Below, one piece after another: positions 33,234 to 46,531 of a stretch of DNA of 64,000 nucleotides (its first letter is position 1; the number at the start of each line of letters is the position of its first letter). Origin of the DNA: Epichloe hybrida (taxonomy: Eukaryota; Ascomycota; Sordariomycetes; Hypocreales; Clavicipitaceae); assembly GCA_019022495.1 (NCBI GenBank), contig JAFEKR010000002.1:3472001-3536000 (forward strand). The letters run 5' to 3'. The notes under the pieces were generated by a model that saw only the letters and a program-made list of their open reading frames with translations, had not been told where the DNA came from and made no database searches. Made by a program: the position numbers and the translations under genes.

Positions 33234-35676
33234 TTCGGTCAGTGTCGTGATTTGGGGGCGGGGACGTAGGGCTGCGTGCGTGGAAGGATATTTATTGCCC
33301 TTGGACTTGGATGGCAGATTAGACATGCAAGTACTGGAGCCCTTTGCCAATGCTTGCCAAGAGAAAAAGCCGGGAAAATGGACTGGTTGTTTTGGTGTAC
33401 GGAAATTTGACTCAATGTGTGCTCTCAGTAGAATGTACGATGTACGGGTTTTTCTATGATGTATGTATTATGATGCCTATGGTGGTGGTGGAAACACTGG
33501 CGTCAAATATTTCAGACCCTGTGGTGAACTCTTCATGGTTTGTTTCTTATCCAAGGATGCTGTTGTTGGCAGTGCCCGTGAAAGAATCCATCATTACGGG
33601 TTTTGCATAACCAATCCCACCGCGGCATGATGATTCCGACAAGTCATTCCTTTGGGATACCTTTGGGGGCCGCAAGCCAAGAGGTCTTACTCATCCGTCT
33701 GAACGCCCCGTTTGGTAGTCGGATGCTTTCTTGTCAGCAGCCACCCATTCTAGGACAAGCTGGGCCAGCCCTATCATACACGTAGACTCGTGCTGAAGCT
33801 GTTCCGCGAATGCATGAGGCTGATATGCCACGTTGTAGATGGACGGATAAGACGAGTCCCAAGGCGAAGCTAGTCCGAGTCCGAGGGATGCGAGAAAGCC
33901 AGGCGCTGGTGTGTCGCAAGGCATACAACATGAAGGGGATAGATAACGAACGCACAAATTATTAGTAGCCAAGTGGGCCCGCCGAAAAAGAATGGGTCGC
34001 ACTGGCTGGTTGGTCGTGTTGCCCAAACAGGAAAACCAGCCAACAACGTTGCATGTAGGGTAAATGAAAGCACAACACGCTTTCTTCTCATCTCTTGCCG
34101 CGTGCGCATCGCCCTATCGCGTCATCACGAGCTCACCAGTCACCGAAGGAAGCATTGGGTCGAGGTAGGTACGTTCCCGTCGGAGATGAGAAGAAGGGAG
34201 CCAAGGAATCTGTACCCAAAAACCACGAAACACAAGTTCAGGGACATCATAAACAAGTCCCAGCCTGCAACAAAGAAAGACAGTTAATTTAACGCAAGAA
34301 GACACTGCACTGCACTGCACTGCGCATGGCGACGACTTGGCCTGCATTTTCCCTTCTTCCCTTCAGCTTCCCTCCAACTGGAAGCCACAAATGGAGGCGT
34401 GATACAAGATGATCTGCAAAGGGCCACACGTACACTTTTGCACAAGATTTGCGGCGCGGACGCACGAGATGGAGCGCCAACTGATGACAAGATGGGTGTC
34501 TCTCAATCCGGAACAAGCCTCATTTTTTTTTTTCGTCGTGCGCTCAACCAGTGGGAAGTGAGGCAGACACACACAATGCCGCAAAAAAAGGAAATACAGT
34601 GAGTTGGATGGATGGAATGACGGACAAGCGAGACACAGTGAGACACACACAGCCCTCCCGGTGTGTGTGCCAGTTTTCTCCTCCCGCCCGTCGTTCCGCA
34701 ACAAGTGAGACCGACGCACCACGGCCCGTCCAACATCCAACAACGAGTCTTGATGACTCATCCCAGTGAATGGCGGGAAGAGTGAGCCAGCCGCCAGTTG
34801 TTTCGTGTCTGTTTTTTTTTCCCCCCGCCTCATAATGAATGGAGCGGACAAGATCAATAAGCATCAATCAAAAGGTGGCCGAAACAAGTAACTACAAATG
34901 GAAGCTGGAACCACATTAGTGGGGGAAGGTGGTCGCATAGCAACGCCCGAACGCCCGAACGCCCGAACGCCCCAGTTGTGTGGACTGCCGTTCTCAAGAA
35001 AGTACATTAATAGGGATGACATTGCATTATGAACAAGCTGTCTTGTTGTTATTGCAATGCTCTCCCATCGTTGATCCATGAAAGAGATGAAAAATAGCGC
35101 ACTTCCCTGCTCACGCATGTCCAATCCAACCCAGACAGACCAGCACGCCCCCGTCGCCGAGAGACGGCCCGGTTGTCGAAGCTTGACCTACGTCCGTACT
35201 CCGTAGACTGTGTAGACTTCTCCTGACTCCCCTTCTCCTTTCGGATACGACTCCTTTCGGATGCGAAAGGCAGTCCGACTAATAATGACTGATAGGTGGT
35301 GATTTCGCACGATTGCCAAACTAGGCCAGCGTGGCGTTGTGATTGGCGGAGAATACCCGCTCGGGTCAGGTTAAGTAAGCATGGGCCCACCAGAGGTGGA
35401 GCGACGACTGAGTGCAATTTCCGCTCGACTGGGATTGTGGCCAAGGAAGACAAGCATCTACGGACTACAGTCCTGTAGGGGTAATTGGAGTCGGATCCAC
35501 AGGTCTCGTCAAGGGGGGGGGGGATGTATCGTAACTAACCCACATATGGGGCCCTTGTGACCCGAGGGGTCTGAGGCCTTGTTAAATCCGTTAAATTCGT
35601 TGAATTTAATGATTTAAAGGTCTTGTGGCTGTATTGAAGCTTATAAAATTGACGGATTTGATAATATTAATAGAAT
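33234..35676. other. Gene-free stretch
   Basis: About 2.4 kb with no convincing gene. It holds a short CGAACGCC repeat (about 34946-34972), TGCAC repeats (34304-34323), one TACTCCGTA motif (35197-35205) and a G-run of about 11 (35512-35523). From about 35580 the base composition turns AT-rich at the border of the transposon relic. Confidence 0.5.
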
Positions 35677-36850
35677 CTAATATGATGTGTGACGGCCGTC
35701 AGCGGCGATGACAGCCTCGTAACGGTTAGGCATGCTCTTAACTAGCTAAACAAGATAATCTAATGGCACCGCGTTCCAAGTATCTGTTATTATTATTCGA
35801 AGACAATTGTACGAGGTTACCTCTTATAGATAATGTTATTAAATCCAGTCCTTTATCTAATTTCACACATTCTCTATTAGGTTTAAATCCGGCGAATAAG
35901 GTAGCTAAGAAATCGTACGAATTCCTCGTTCTTAAAGTTTAATAGATATTAAATTTGATAAGTGGCCTAGGGCATTATCTTGCATTAGTTAATGATTAGG
36001 ATGATATCTGATCTAACCGTTAATTAGCGGCATGCATCGTTTAATGTAAGATTTAGTATTAATAAATCCCCATTCCTTTTCCTAGAAGAGAAACAGACCC
36101 TTTCCTACTTACATAGAAAAGCAGGCCTAAAACATAAAGCCCTTCTTTTTACAATGTTATTTAATAATATAGGTTAGATTAAGGGCTTCTTTAATCCTTT
36201 AAGTTACAAAGCTAACCCTATAGCTACTAGGATTAAACCAAGATTTGTCTGACTAAAGGACCTTAGCCTAATTATATAAAGACTAAGACCTATGGTTAAG
36301 AGCCTATTATAGCCGCTTTTAGTAATTAGCTTCTAATATTAGGGGCTTAACTAGGGCTTGATATTATTAGAAGCCACGCTTTTGAAGGGCATGACGGATA
36401 TAATATTAACTAACATTCTAACTAAGGGCTAAGGGGATTTGCTTATACGTTAGTAAGCGAGCTTCCTTACTACTTGTAATAAATTCAATAAGTTAATAGA
36501 CTTAGGCTTCTAATAGCTTCGAAGATTAACCTAGGCGACGTTTTAGACCTCCTGTTGTTATAATTACATAATAAACTTGGCGTATAGAAAGACCTAAAAT
36601 CTCAGAAATCCGTGAGTATGAATAACCAAGACAACGAAGCAGTTAGGCTTCCTCTCGTTGAATTTCTGATGAATCTGACCGCTGACCGTATAACTTATCT
36701 TCTAACATTAATATTAAAATCAACAAATTTAATAATAGAGGTCTTCAAATCAACGAATTCGATACTAGAGGTCTTCAAATTGATGAAATTGATGCTAGAG
36801 GCATTGAATTAATGACTTCTGCAGCTGGCGATGATTGCAGCGATAGAAGC
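35677..36850 (-). mobile_element. Decayed Tc1/mariner-type transposon (AT-rich, RIP-like)
   Basis: Read on the minus strand, scattered segments match a Tc1/mariner transposase in the right order: a helix-turn-helix segment near 36560-36660 (LGYSYSRISEILGLSIRQV), a diverged DLNPIENVW box near 35870-35900 (read as FKPNRECV), and the C-terminal WNAVPLDYL...LVKSMPNRYEAVIAADGRH at about 35690-35800. Stops and frameshifts interrupt it throughout, and the region is much richer in A+T than its surroundings, as expected after repeat-induced point mutation. The exact ends and terminal inverted repeats could not be resolved; weak similarity between about 35535-35555 and 36862-36885 in inverted orientation may be their remains. 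Inactive. Confidence 0.8.
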
Positions 36851-37547
36851 CTCTAGAATCTAGCTAGCTAGGTGGGTCGGGTACGAGAAGACCCCTGTAG
36901 GACCCCCTGTAAGGCACCTGCCCCGCCTACAATATTTCCCCCTCAAGATCTGTACGGAGTACATACATATCAATACAACATATGTAGTACGGATTACTGC
37001 TTGAGGGGGCCGCCACAGCCGAAATGAGTCACTACAAGGGACATGACATTGACAATCGTGGACATGGGTAGGCGTTTCAGAAACATGCCACCTTGTTGCG
37101 ATTCCCGTATTACGGATTGCTGGTTTACTTGCTTTTGTGATGCGCGATTTAGAGGGTTTCGGATCGAGACCTTGTTGTGCCTAAGCCTCGAAGATGACGT
37201 TGCCGTCTCTTCTTTTGAGCATGTCGATATCAGCAGTCATTAATGGGTTCGAAAAGGGTTGCGTTGTGTAGAAACTAAAAATGAAGGAAAGTAAGACGTC
37301 CAGGGGGCGTCTCTTCTATCCAAATGAAGATCACCTCACCCGTACGCCCACCCAATACGATTAGAATATTACATACAAGCTCCCTTTAAGCGCGCACCAT
37401 TTTGTTGCCGTAAATGCTAATGATATTCAGCGAATCTAGGTTACACTCTGTACAATTGTCCAACCAAGATGCCGAGATAAAAATGCCTGTCGTAAATGTA
37501 AATTACCGTAGCCGTCAAGCTTCGACCATGTAGTCGAAAGAAAATAT
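36851..37547. other. Gene-free stretch
   Basis: Right flank of the transposon relic and 3' flank of the wall-protein gene. One TACGGAGTA motif lies at 36953-36961. No supported coding sequence. Confidence 0.5.
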
Positions 37548-38500
37548 CTAAGCAAGGATCAAGGCGGCGACACCAACGACGGCTGCCAAGACGGCGGAGC
37601 CTGCGAGGGTAGCAGCACCAGCGCTGGGGGGAGGCACGGGGACGCTATTGACTCCAGTGTAAGCTAATTATTGACAGACCCATTCATGGCTTCTGAGGGC
37701 AGAGAACATTGAACTTACGTCGTGTTGCCACTGGGGGGGGCAGTTGGGCTAGGGGGCAGACCACCGGTGATGCCGGTGCCCTGAGCAGGGCCGGTGGGGC
37801 AGGACACCGCAATGGTGTTGTACTCGACATCGGTCAGGACAGTGGTGTATTTCTTGGTGGTGGCCACGACAGTGTGGCCGGGGCAAGCCGGGGCCTCAGT
37901 GGCGGTGGGAACAGGCAGCTCGGTAGCGGTGTTGGACACACCAGGAGCACAAGGCACGCCACCGCAGAGGCCGGGGGTGCTGGCGGGCGCAGACTCAGAG
38001 GCTGTGTTGGAGACACCAGGAGCACAAGGCACGCCGCCGCAGAGACCGGTGGTGCTGGCGGGCGCAGACTCAGAGGCAGTGTTGGAGACACCTGGAGCAC
38101 AAGGCACGCCACCGCAGAGGCCGGGGGTGGTGGCGGGCGCAGGCACAGTAGCAGTTGAGTTGCCCCAGGCAGGGGGGGGGGAGTTGGTGGGGTTGCTGCC
38201 GACAGGGCAGATGGTGGTGCTGACGGCGACGGTCTCCGTGGTGACGACAGTGCTGTGGGCCGGGCAGTCGGTGACGGTAGGCGCGCACGAGGTGATGGTG
38301 TGCACCTTGGTGGAGTAGAGCGTCTTGGTGGTTAGGGGGATGGTGGACGTCTGCACCTGGGTAGAGCGGGCAGGGCAGTCGGTGACGGTCTCAGGGCAGG
38401 CCGTGACTGTGACCAACTGGGTGGTGTAGTCAGTGGAGGTGGTATCGTGGGCGAAGGCGGTACCGGCCATGACGGCGGCAGCAGCAGCAGTGAAACGCAT
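37548..38500 (-). CDS. GPI-anchored cell-wall protein with tandem repeats
   Basis: Two exons, 37719-38500 and 37548-37644, give 292 aa. The 74-nt intron has a GTAAGT donor in phase 2 and joins ...PSGNT to TVPVPPPS. Residues 1-17 form a signal peptide ([17 protein letters not shown]). The mature chain is Thr/Ser/Pro-rich and has paired motifs [12 protein letters not shown] / [13 protein letters not shown], then three near-identical 25-residue repeats starting [15 protein letters not shown] (75-bp period at DNA level). The hydrophobic C-terminus ([21 protein letters not shown]) after a small-residue site fits a GPI-attachment signal. Probably a heavily O-glycosylated, wall-linked adhesin or structural protein; no catalytic domain is visible. 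Confidence 0.85.
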
Positions 38501-39202
38501 CTTGACGGTGAATTGGATTCGTGAAAGATGGAAGAAGAAAGTTGATTAAAGATTGACGGGAAAGCTGGTGTGGGCTTTGTTAAAGTAGTGGGTTAAAGAA
38601 TGGACGACCGAAGTCAAGACGAGTCAAAAGCGGTGCTTTAAGAGTGAAGTTGGCTAATATGGCTGGAGAGGGAAGGGGGAAAAAAGAATTTCGGGAGTTG
38701 GTTGGAGGAGGGCGCGATATTAATACCGTTACGACGACTCTAGGATTTTTATCCAACGAGGACCCAGTTTCTTCCCAGGTTTCCGGTTGGTTCATCCTCT
38801 TTTCTTTTCCCATGCCCTCTGCATCACGATTCACAACACGCGCCCATTCTTCACCCAGCGAAGCTCGCCCCGGGAAATTAGGCGGCCAAGGCCAACCACG
38901 CTAATCCAGGGGCAAACGGCGCTCAAAGTCCCACTGTGGGGCGCGCCACCCCCTCCACTTTTGCACAAGTTGTAGTCCCAGGCACGGGTACCCCGTTGAG
39001 GTCAGAATGACTACGGATCCGTTGCCAGCCCTTGCGCTCAAGGTATATCTTTGTTCACTTGTTGTCTGTTACAGTGAATAGGCATCCGGCGCCCCGGACG
39101 CATCGTACCATTATCAGACTCTAGCATTTCTAAAATTTGCAGCATCCTGGATGCATCCCCGTAATATCTTCTCTCGCTATCCGTTGCTGGCCGCAGTACT
39201 CC

Positions 39203-39203
<1 letters not shown>

Positions 39204-39260
<57 letters not shown>
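39204..39260. repeat. (TAG)19 microsatellite
   Basis: About 19 uninterrupted TAG triplets followed by TAA triplets and A-rich sequence to about 39330. Confidence 0.95.
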
Positions 39261-39262
<2 letters not shown>

Positions 39263-40009
39263 ATAATAATAATACTAATAAAATTAGTAAAAGTAGGAGT
39301 AAATTGAAGAATTAAAAAAAAATAAAAATACCGCTGCCCTGCCCTGCATGATTGTTGTCGTTACGGGTATCATTATTATTATGATCGCTCCTCATGCGCT
39401 GCGCACCAGCCATTGTTCCGTAATTATCTCAGTCACACTTTTTTATGATTCACAAATCAGCAACGCCAGACTATTATGACACGTGGATGCATGCATTCAT
39501 TCCCTTCACAGGCACTAAGAATGTTATTGGTTTTGCTTGGTTCCGCGAAGACCATCAATCATGCAGCCGCAATCCTCGTCCCAACCAAGATGCCTTTGTC
39601 CCAGATCCTCGCTGGCCAGTTGTCGATGGAACCAGGACAGGTAGCCTCTTTTCTTACCGCTGGTGGAACGACAACTTGTTGACCTGGTTGACTCACGCGC
39701 TTCTCTGTGGCCCCCGGCCGTCTGATCCAATCTCGGCTGCATCTATGGGGCCCCTGGTCAAGCGTCAAGCGTGCTAGCCCAATACTTGTTTGGACGAGAG
39801 TGCACTCCGTACCCGAGACCACTTGCTGGACCGTGCTCGCCTGCTATTGTGCATGTAAGCCCGGGATCTTGAGTCGAAATTGACAGTGCATCAGAAAAAC
39901 GACAAATTACTTCGGGGCAACTTCGACCTGCGCGCGGGCCTAGCTATGTCCTATGTACATATGTCGCTATTGTTTTCCCTCGCGCGCGTGACCACCAACG
40001 TTATGTAAG

Positions 40010-40025
40010 TACGGAGTACTCCGTA
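40010..40025. repeat. Perfect palindrome of the dispersed TACTCCGTA motif
   Basis: TACGGAGTACTCCGTA is a 16-bp perfect palindrome made of two overlapping inverted copies of the nonamer that recurs through the intergenic DNA of this window. Confidence 0.9.
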
Positions 40026-42921
40026 CCAACATGGGACATTAGCAAGCTGCCTTGTGCATGCACAACCCGGTTCATTTAAGCATAGCCTGCTGTTGTGCAA
40101 GCGACTTGCTGGCATTGGCATCATTCAATTCGTGGACACCGGCCTATCGCAGGCAACTTTGCTCCGGCGATGCAACCCGTTGTGATCACTATTTGTATTA
40201 TCTTTATTACTGCATTAGCAACTGTACATACATATGTACATATGTTCCACAAGCGGGATGGACAGTCAATAGTCGTGTCTTGCAAGCGGCACATCCTCCG
40301 GCGGCAGTAGCTGTGAAGTCTCACTATTACCCACAGAAACTGTTTCGAATTCCCTTCCTTTCCCTTCCTTGGACCTTGGGCCATGGACCAATGCCACTGA
40401 GTAAAAAATGCGCCCCCGATGCCCCTTTGCACCGACGTCATATTGGCAGGCATCAACAAAGCGCTTTAATGTTTGTTCACCGTCATCGATCCGATCCAAC
40501 ATATGCGGCTTAAACGGGCAGACTCTTTAAAAGTTCCCCGTCGCTACCCGTTTGGGCTGTAATGTATTCCGGTCTGTGGTTGCACGGCTTATTATCAATT
40601 TATAAATGTGTGCAAGCATGCACCATGGGCCATGGCCGAGAGCAGGCATGGGAAGCATGGCAGACAAAGGGGCAAGCATGGGAGCTTGTACCCCGTACGT
40701 TTACTCCGTACGTGCACAATCCTTTGTGCTTTGCTCCCGCGCTTATGCAGGAACAGATCTTCTCCCAGGGGGGTTCTTGAGCCACTCATTCCACCAATGA
40801 AGCTTTGACTGAAACTCTCAAAAGCCCTCCGCCCATCATTTCGCGCCTCCTACGGAATATTCCAGAGGCTTTCGCGGCCTGCGTTGACATGGCATCTCAA
40901 CAAGTCACCCGCCGTCAGTCTGCGGCCTTTTCGTCGCCACGCAGCAGTGCAGCTTAATTCGATTTTCCCCATCAACCACTGGCAGTTTTCCGTGGCTGTA
41001 CATACTCCGTAAGCATCCATGTGATACGGGGAAATCGAACGCGCTGGGGCGAATCCATGACCTGTCCCGACCAAGCAAGAGTTTATTTTGGGCTCATTTC
41101 ATTGCAGGATTGATGCGGATTGTTGGTCATTTTCCTCCACCAGCGTTGGACTTGTTGATAGATAAGCTTGCTGCCTTGCCTTGCCGCCACTGCACAAGCC
41201 GATGTCACTAGTTTTTATTGTGTCTGGTGCTCCTCCGCTTAAACGGTGGCAATGTAATTAATACTTTTCGCCGCAAACATCAATTGATCAAAAAAAAGAG
41301 CCTGGCCCATACATGAAGCGGACTCAGTGGGCAATTAGGTTTTCGTCCCATAATCTCATCGGTCCGTCGCACCATGTGAGATCGGATGTCGAAGCTCGAT
41401 GCTGCCAACGTTGAACCAATGGCAGAGTCCCGGCGCTGCCACGTGAAACGACAAAATCAGATCCAAGCGAGTGCGTCGTCACAGGTATTCGTATCGCGCA
41501 AAAGCTTTTCGCTGGATTACTCACCGAGCCGTTCATCCTGACCAAGATTCCCGTCGTTATGAAGGACATGGGAAGAAAATGCGGCCAGATCAGAAACTTG
41601 CTGCATACTTATTATTTATCCAACATGTACTCCGTAGTGACCTTTGCTCGCTGAAAACGGAACTTGGAAGATTCTTGATTCTTCTGTTGGCCCGACTTCA
41701 TCTCCTAGGTTCTGCACAACACGACGTCATATTCGCACAATGGCATCCGACTATTAGCGCTCAAATGCCTCACAACGGTCAGTCAGGTGTATTCGCTAAA
41801 TTTGTCGCGTCACCATTTGACGACATAACGAAGCCTCTCTTAATGTGGGGCAACTATCTCGGACGGAACGATAGATTATTCAGCACGGAACTTTATTTTC
41901 GCGTGTTGAGCTGAGAGCAGCATTTACAACAGGAAATCGAGGGCCAGAAAAATGGGGCGTGGCACGAGTAATACCTTGTACCTACCCATTGAGTTCGACT
42001 TTCTCATGTACCCGGATTGCGGTTACGGAACACCCACCAGTCATCTTTACCGTGAGCGCTGTTCTGCAGGACACGTCTGCCGCTCGGGACTCTCCTTATT
42101 ATCGAGGAAACTCCTCCAAGATCATCATCGTCCGTCATCATGAGATCCAGTGTCACAAGCAAGCAGAGAAGGCTCCGGGAGCTCGGAGAGCTCCGACTAC
42201 GGCCCGGCTGTGTGCAGAATTCACACTGTATGCTCTCTCCTGTTTACCCACGGACAGCACAGTTGACCCTGGAGCGCATAACCACAGAGTTTTGTCCGAA
42301 AATCTCCCGCCCCGAAGTCTGACTGCAAAGTACCCCCCCCCCCCCACCACTGCACCGACTTTTTGGGCTCAGCAGAAAAGACGCAACACTCGTTGGGAAT
42401 CAAAGAGACCGTCACTTTTCCGTGGGTGAGGCGATTCCGGTGATACAATCATCTGGGGGTCTTCGGCCTGCACTGAATCCCAGATCCTCAACTCGGCCAC
42501 GCTCATCCCCATCACTTTCGAACCGTTGGCATAGGCATGACTCCACGGTAGCCTTGTCGTCACCCGAGTCCCGAACAAGCATGCTGCATGCTGCGTACAC
42601 AAGGCTGCCGGAATTATAGCAGCGTTCATTCTCTCAAACGACCTGTTCTTGCATCGTTCCTGTCCCTCTAGGCAGGAACCCCTCATATTTGCCATTATGG
42701 AGGCACAGGTGAGTGCATGAGATGCCTGCCCGCGGCATGATCCTTGACTTTTTTCTTGTTGCATTCGAACTCTGTCTGCCCCGCCATTTCCGTGTCCTGT
42801 CCTTTGTCATACCGGACTTGCCGCTCCGTTGCGGCCCAACTTGACTGCATCGCTGCTTCACTGAACGTCAAGTCTTGACAAGAATGCTTTCGCTTTTGTT
42901 TGTGTAGATTGAGAGACTATC

Positions 42922-45900
42922 ATGCTGACCATGACCGTTCATCCGGACCCCCTACAGGTTGAAAATGCCGTCGAAATTTTGTCCAACCCCACGTCCGACC
43001 AGTCGGTGAAGGAACAGGCCTTTGAATATCTCAACCAGCTGCGTTTTAATCCTCAAGGCTGGCAAGCATGCACGAGTCTCTTTGCGCGGACCCCACGAGC
43101 CTCCGAGGTCGTGAGAATGGTATGCCTCGAGGTCGTCAACCACGCCGTTCACAGGCAGGGTCTTGATGCTGAGAGCTTGTCCTATTTGAGATACACACTC
43201 CTCCAATACGTCCGCCAGAGCTATGGGTCCGACGCCCAACAGGAAGCGGATCCAGTGTCACTCCAGAACAAGCTCACCCAGACCTTGACTTACCTCTTTG
43301 TTTTTCTCTATCAGGATGGGTGGCAAAGTTTCCTCGATGATCTTTGGGAGTTGACCGGCATCTCAAACAACAGAGACAACATCAGCGGTGTTCTCTTCTA
43401 TCTTCGAATTCTCTCTTCGATCCATGATGAGATTGCCGATATGCTGCTGTCACGACAGAGCAATGACGCCAAGCGAAACACCGAACTCAAAGACCAGCTT
43501 CGAGCCCAGGACATGCATAAAGTTGCCGAAATTTGGAAACAGCTTCTTACCAAGTACAGTGACAACGACACTGTTGTGGAGCTGGTGTTGAAGGTTGTTG
43601 GCAAATGGGTCAGCTGGATGGATATATCGCTCGTCGTCAGTCAGGACATGATCAACCTGTTGCTTCCTGTAGTCGGCCGTACCAACGCCGGTGGCGAGGA
43701 TAAAGTTCGGGATACGGCCATTGACACGCTCACTGAGATTTGCGGCAAGAAAATGCGTTCAGCAGACAAGATGGAGTTGGTCTCCTTCCTCAATCTCCAG
43801 GAAATCGTCGGCCAACTTATTGGCAGTGCTCCCTTGAGCACTCACAAGGGCACACCGAAGTATGACACTGATTTGGCCGAAGCGGTGGCCAAGCTCGTGA
43901 ATACCGTCATGTCCGATATCGTCAAAGCTCTGGATGACGGTCAAATTGGCGATGACACCAAAGAGCGAGCCAAACAGCATCTCCACGGCTTTCTCCCATT
44001 TCTCTTGCGACTCTTCGCGGACGAGTACGATGAAGTCTGCTCTACAGTCATTCCCGCGCTTACAGACCTGCTCACCTTTCTGAGAAAGCTGGGTCAGCTT
44101 CCTCAAGACTTTTCCAGTATGCTGGCTCCAATTCTAGATGCTATTATCCGGAAGATGAGATATGACGAAACATCCACATGGGGAAACGAGGACGAGCAGA
44201 CCGACGAGGCAGAGTTCCAGGAATTACGCCGAAAATTACAGAACCTGCAAAAAACGATTGCGGCTATTGACCAAGCCCTTTACATGAACATGCTCAGCAA
44301 CCTGGTTGCGAACACTTTCCAAAACCTAGATCAACAAGGATCCGAAATGGATTGGAGAGACCTCGATCTGGCACTATATGAAATGTACTTGTTCGGAGAG
44401 CTGGCATTACCGAATCAGGGCCTCGGAACCAAGAACCAGCCTTCAACTGAAGCTTCCGAAAGGCTCGTGGTCATGATGCAGAAAATGGTAGGATCCGGTA
44501 TGTTGTTTGTTGACTATTTGAATCCCTGTTGAAGGCTCAATCTTCCTAACCCTGTTGCTGCGTTTCTTCGAATTTTAACATCTTTCTAGGCATCGCCACA
44601 TTTTCTCATCCTGCTATTCTGCTGCAGTACATGGAAATTTGTGTACGATACTGCATTGTTTTCGAAAGCCATCCGTCGTATATCCCGCAAGTCTTGGAGA
44701 ACTTTGTCCGCCTCGTGCATCATGATCATGTCCGCATCAAAACGAGATCGTGGTATCTTTTCCACCGTTTCATTAAGCAACTTCGCAGCCAGGTTGGAAA
44801 CGTCGCGGAGACTGTCATATCATCGATTGGTGATCTCTTGCCCATCAAAGCCGAGGTGCCCGGGGAGGATGCCGACGACGACATGTCATCCGATGAGTCC
44901 GATCATTCGGCCCACGCCCTATTCACCAGCCAGCTGTACCTCTTTGAGGCGATTGGGTGCATTGCCTCGACCAGCAGCACCCCGGCTGACAAGCAAGCAC
45001 TGTATGCTCGATCAGTCATGGACCCTCTGTTCCAGGACATGGAAATTCATCTTCCGCGAGCCAAGTCAGGCGACGCTCAGGCAACCCTTCAGATTCATCA
45101 CATCGTCATGGCTCTTGGCACTTTAGCCCATGGATACTCGGACTGGAGCCCCGGGTCTGCGGCAACTCAGCATCACCCTCCCCCGGACAAGGCGGTCTCG
45201 GATGAGTTCTCGAGGGCAGCAGAGGCAATTCTCATCGCTCTCAACCAGCTCAACTCGTCGGCCGAGATCCGAACAGCATGTCGCTCCGCGTTCTCAAAGC
45301 TTCTCGGAGTCCTTGGTTCGGCCGTGCTGCCGCAACTGCCTCAGTGGATCGAAGGATTGTTATCTCAGAGTTCTTCCAAGGATGAAATGGCCATGTTCTT
45401 ACGCTTGCTCGATCAAGTGGTGTTCGGTTTCAAGGCAGAAATCTACGACGTACTCAATGTACTCCTCACCCCTTTGCTACAGCGCATCTTTGGAGGGCTC
45501 TCCGAGCCTATCTCCGGCACCGACGACGAAATACAGCTTGCAGAGCTTAGACGAGAATACCTATCCTTCCTACAAATCATTTTGAATAACGGCTTGGACG
45601 GTGTGCTCATCAGCGAGGCCAACCAGGGCTTCTTTGAGCCGATGATTTCATCCATCACCGAGCTGGCCAAGATGGTGGACGGGAACATTGGCCCCAGTCG
45701 ACTTGCATTCACTCTCATGGCTCGAATCTCGGCTATTTGGGGTGGGCCAAACGTTGCCACCATTTCCCAAAACCCTACTGCTCCCACTGGAGGCCCGAAC
45801 CCCTCGATCCCTGGGTTTGATCGCTTCATGATTGACCGCTTCCATTCGGTATGCTGGGAAGTGATGCGCAATCCCAGCTTCCGTCCCGCTCAAGATGCCC

Positions 45901-46106
45901 AGACCAAGCAGGTCCTGACAGAAATTGCCGGCCTGGAGCAAGTGATCTATACCAAAACAGGGGATGTGTTTATTCAAGAGTTGCAAAACGGGCTGTTCCC
46001 AAGTCTAGGTATCAATGGTGAGGAGTTCCTGCGATCGCTAACAACATCGGCGGACAAGAAGGGATTTTCATCATACTTGCAAGCTCTTCTGAAGAGCAGA
46101 CAGTAG
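42922..46106 (+). CDS. los1: Exportin-T, tRNA nuclear export factor
   Basis: Two exons, 42922-44497 and 44590-46106, encode 1030 aa. The 92-nt intron (GTATGT donor, CTTTCTAG acceptor) joins MMQKMVGSG to IATFSHPAILLQYMEICVRY. The protein is built of HEAT-like helical repeats. The N-terminus (VENAVEIL...VKEQAFEYLNQLR) is the importin-beta-like Ran-binding region, and segments such as DLALYEMYLFGELALPN, VLENFVRLVHHDHVRIKTRSWYLF and LPIKAEVPGEDADDDMSSDESDHS are characteristic of fungal Los1/Xpo-t. It carries mature tRNAs out of the nucleus with Ran-GTP. An alternative start (MTVHPDP) lies 3 codons downstream. Length agrees with the family. Confidence 0.95.
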
Positions 46107-46531
46107 AGGGAGCAAGAGGAGGGAGGGAAAGGGAAGTAGGAGGGATGCCGCCAAAAGCATGTGAAGGCAAAGACGAAGCGATTAGCATATTGAAGACCAA
46201 GTCCCTTTTTCATCTACTTAGTCACTATCATCATACGGGGCAGCGGACTAGGTGCAACCACAGTGCATCTGAAGAAGGAAATTATTGGATGCAACAAAGA
46301 ATCGCACAAGTTCATACCAGGAGTTGGAGGCAAAGCCATAGATGTTATTTTCATATTGAATTTTTTTTACAAAAAAAGAAAGATGAAAGATGTATTCGAA
46401 TCCTTGATAACTTTGTTTGTGACGCTGAAAATCATTTGACTGCATTACAGACGGAGAAAAAGCAAGAGACTTTATTGATACAATAAGCAAGACAAACGAG
46501 ACAAGCAAGACAAACAAGACAAGCAAGACAG
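46107..46531. other. Convergent intergenic spacer
   Basis: Between the stops of los1 and the His/Gln-rich gene. It contains a short GACAAGCAA-type repeat at about 46485-46530. No coding sequence recognised. Confidence 0.5.

Larger units (their letters stand above)
38501..42921. other. 4.4-kb gene-free stretch rich in TACTCCGTA motifs
   Basis: No convincing gene in either strand. It contains the (TAG)n microsatellite, six of the thirteen exact TACTCCGTA/TACGGAGTA motifs (39197, 40010, 40017, 40702, 41003, 41628), and a C-run near 42331-42344. Frames of 110-156 codons occur (39445-39777, 41471-41914, 41959-42429) but show no recognised domain, codon bias or splice context. Confidence 0.55.

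Noticed and set aside
37709..38318. Two overlapping plus-strand frames (149 and 174 codons)
   Set aside because: Antisense to the GPI-anchored protein and its 75-bp repeats; the minus strand has signal peptide, intron and anchor signal.
41471..42429. Plus-strand frames of 147 and 156 codons
   Set aside because: No domain, no codon bias, no plausible introns to extend them.
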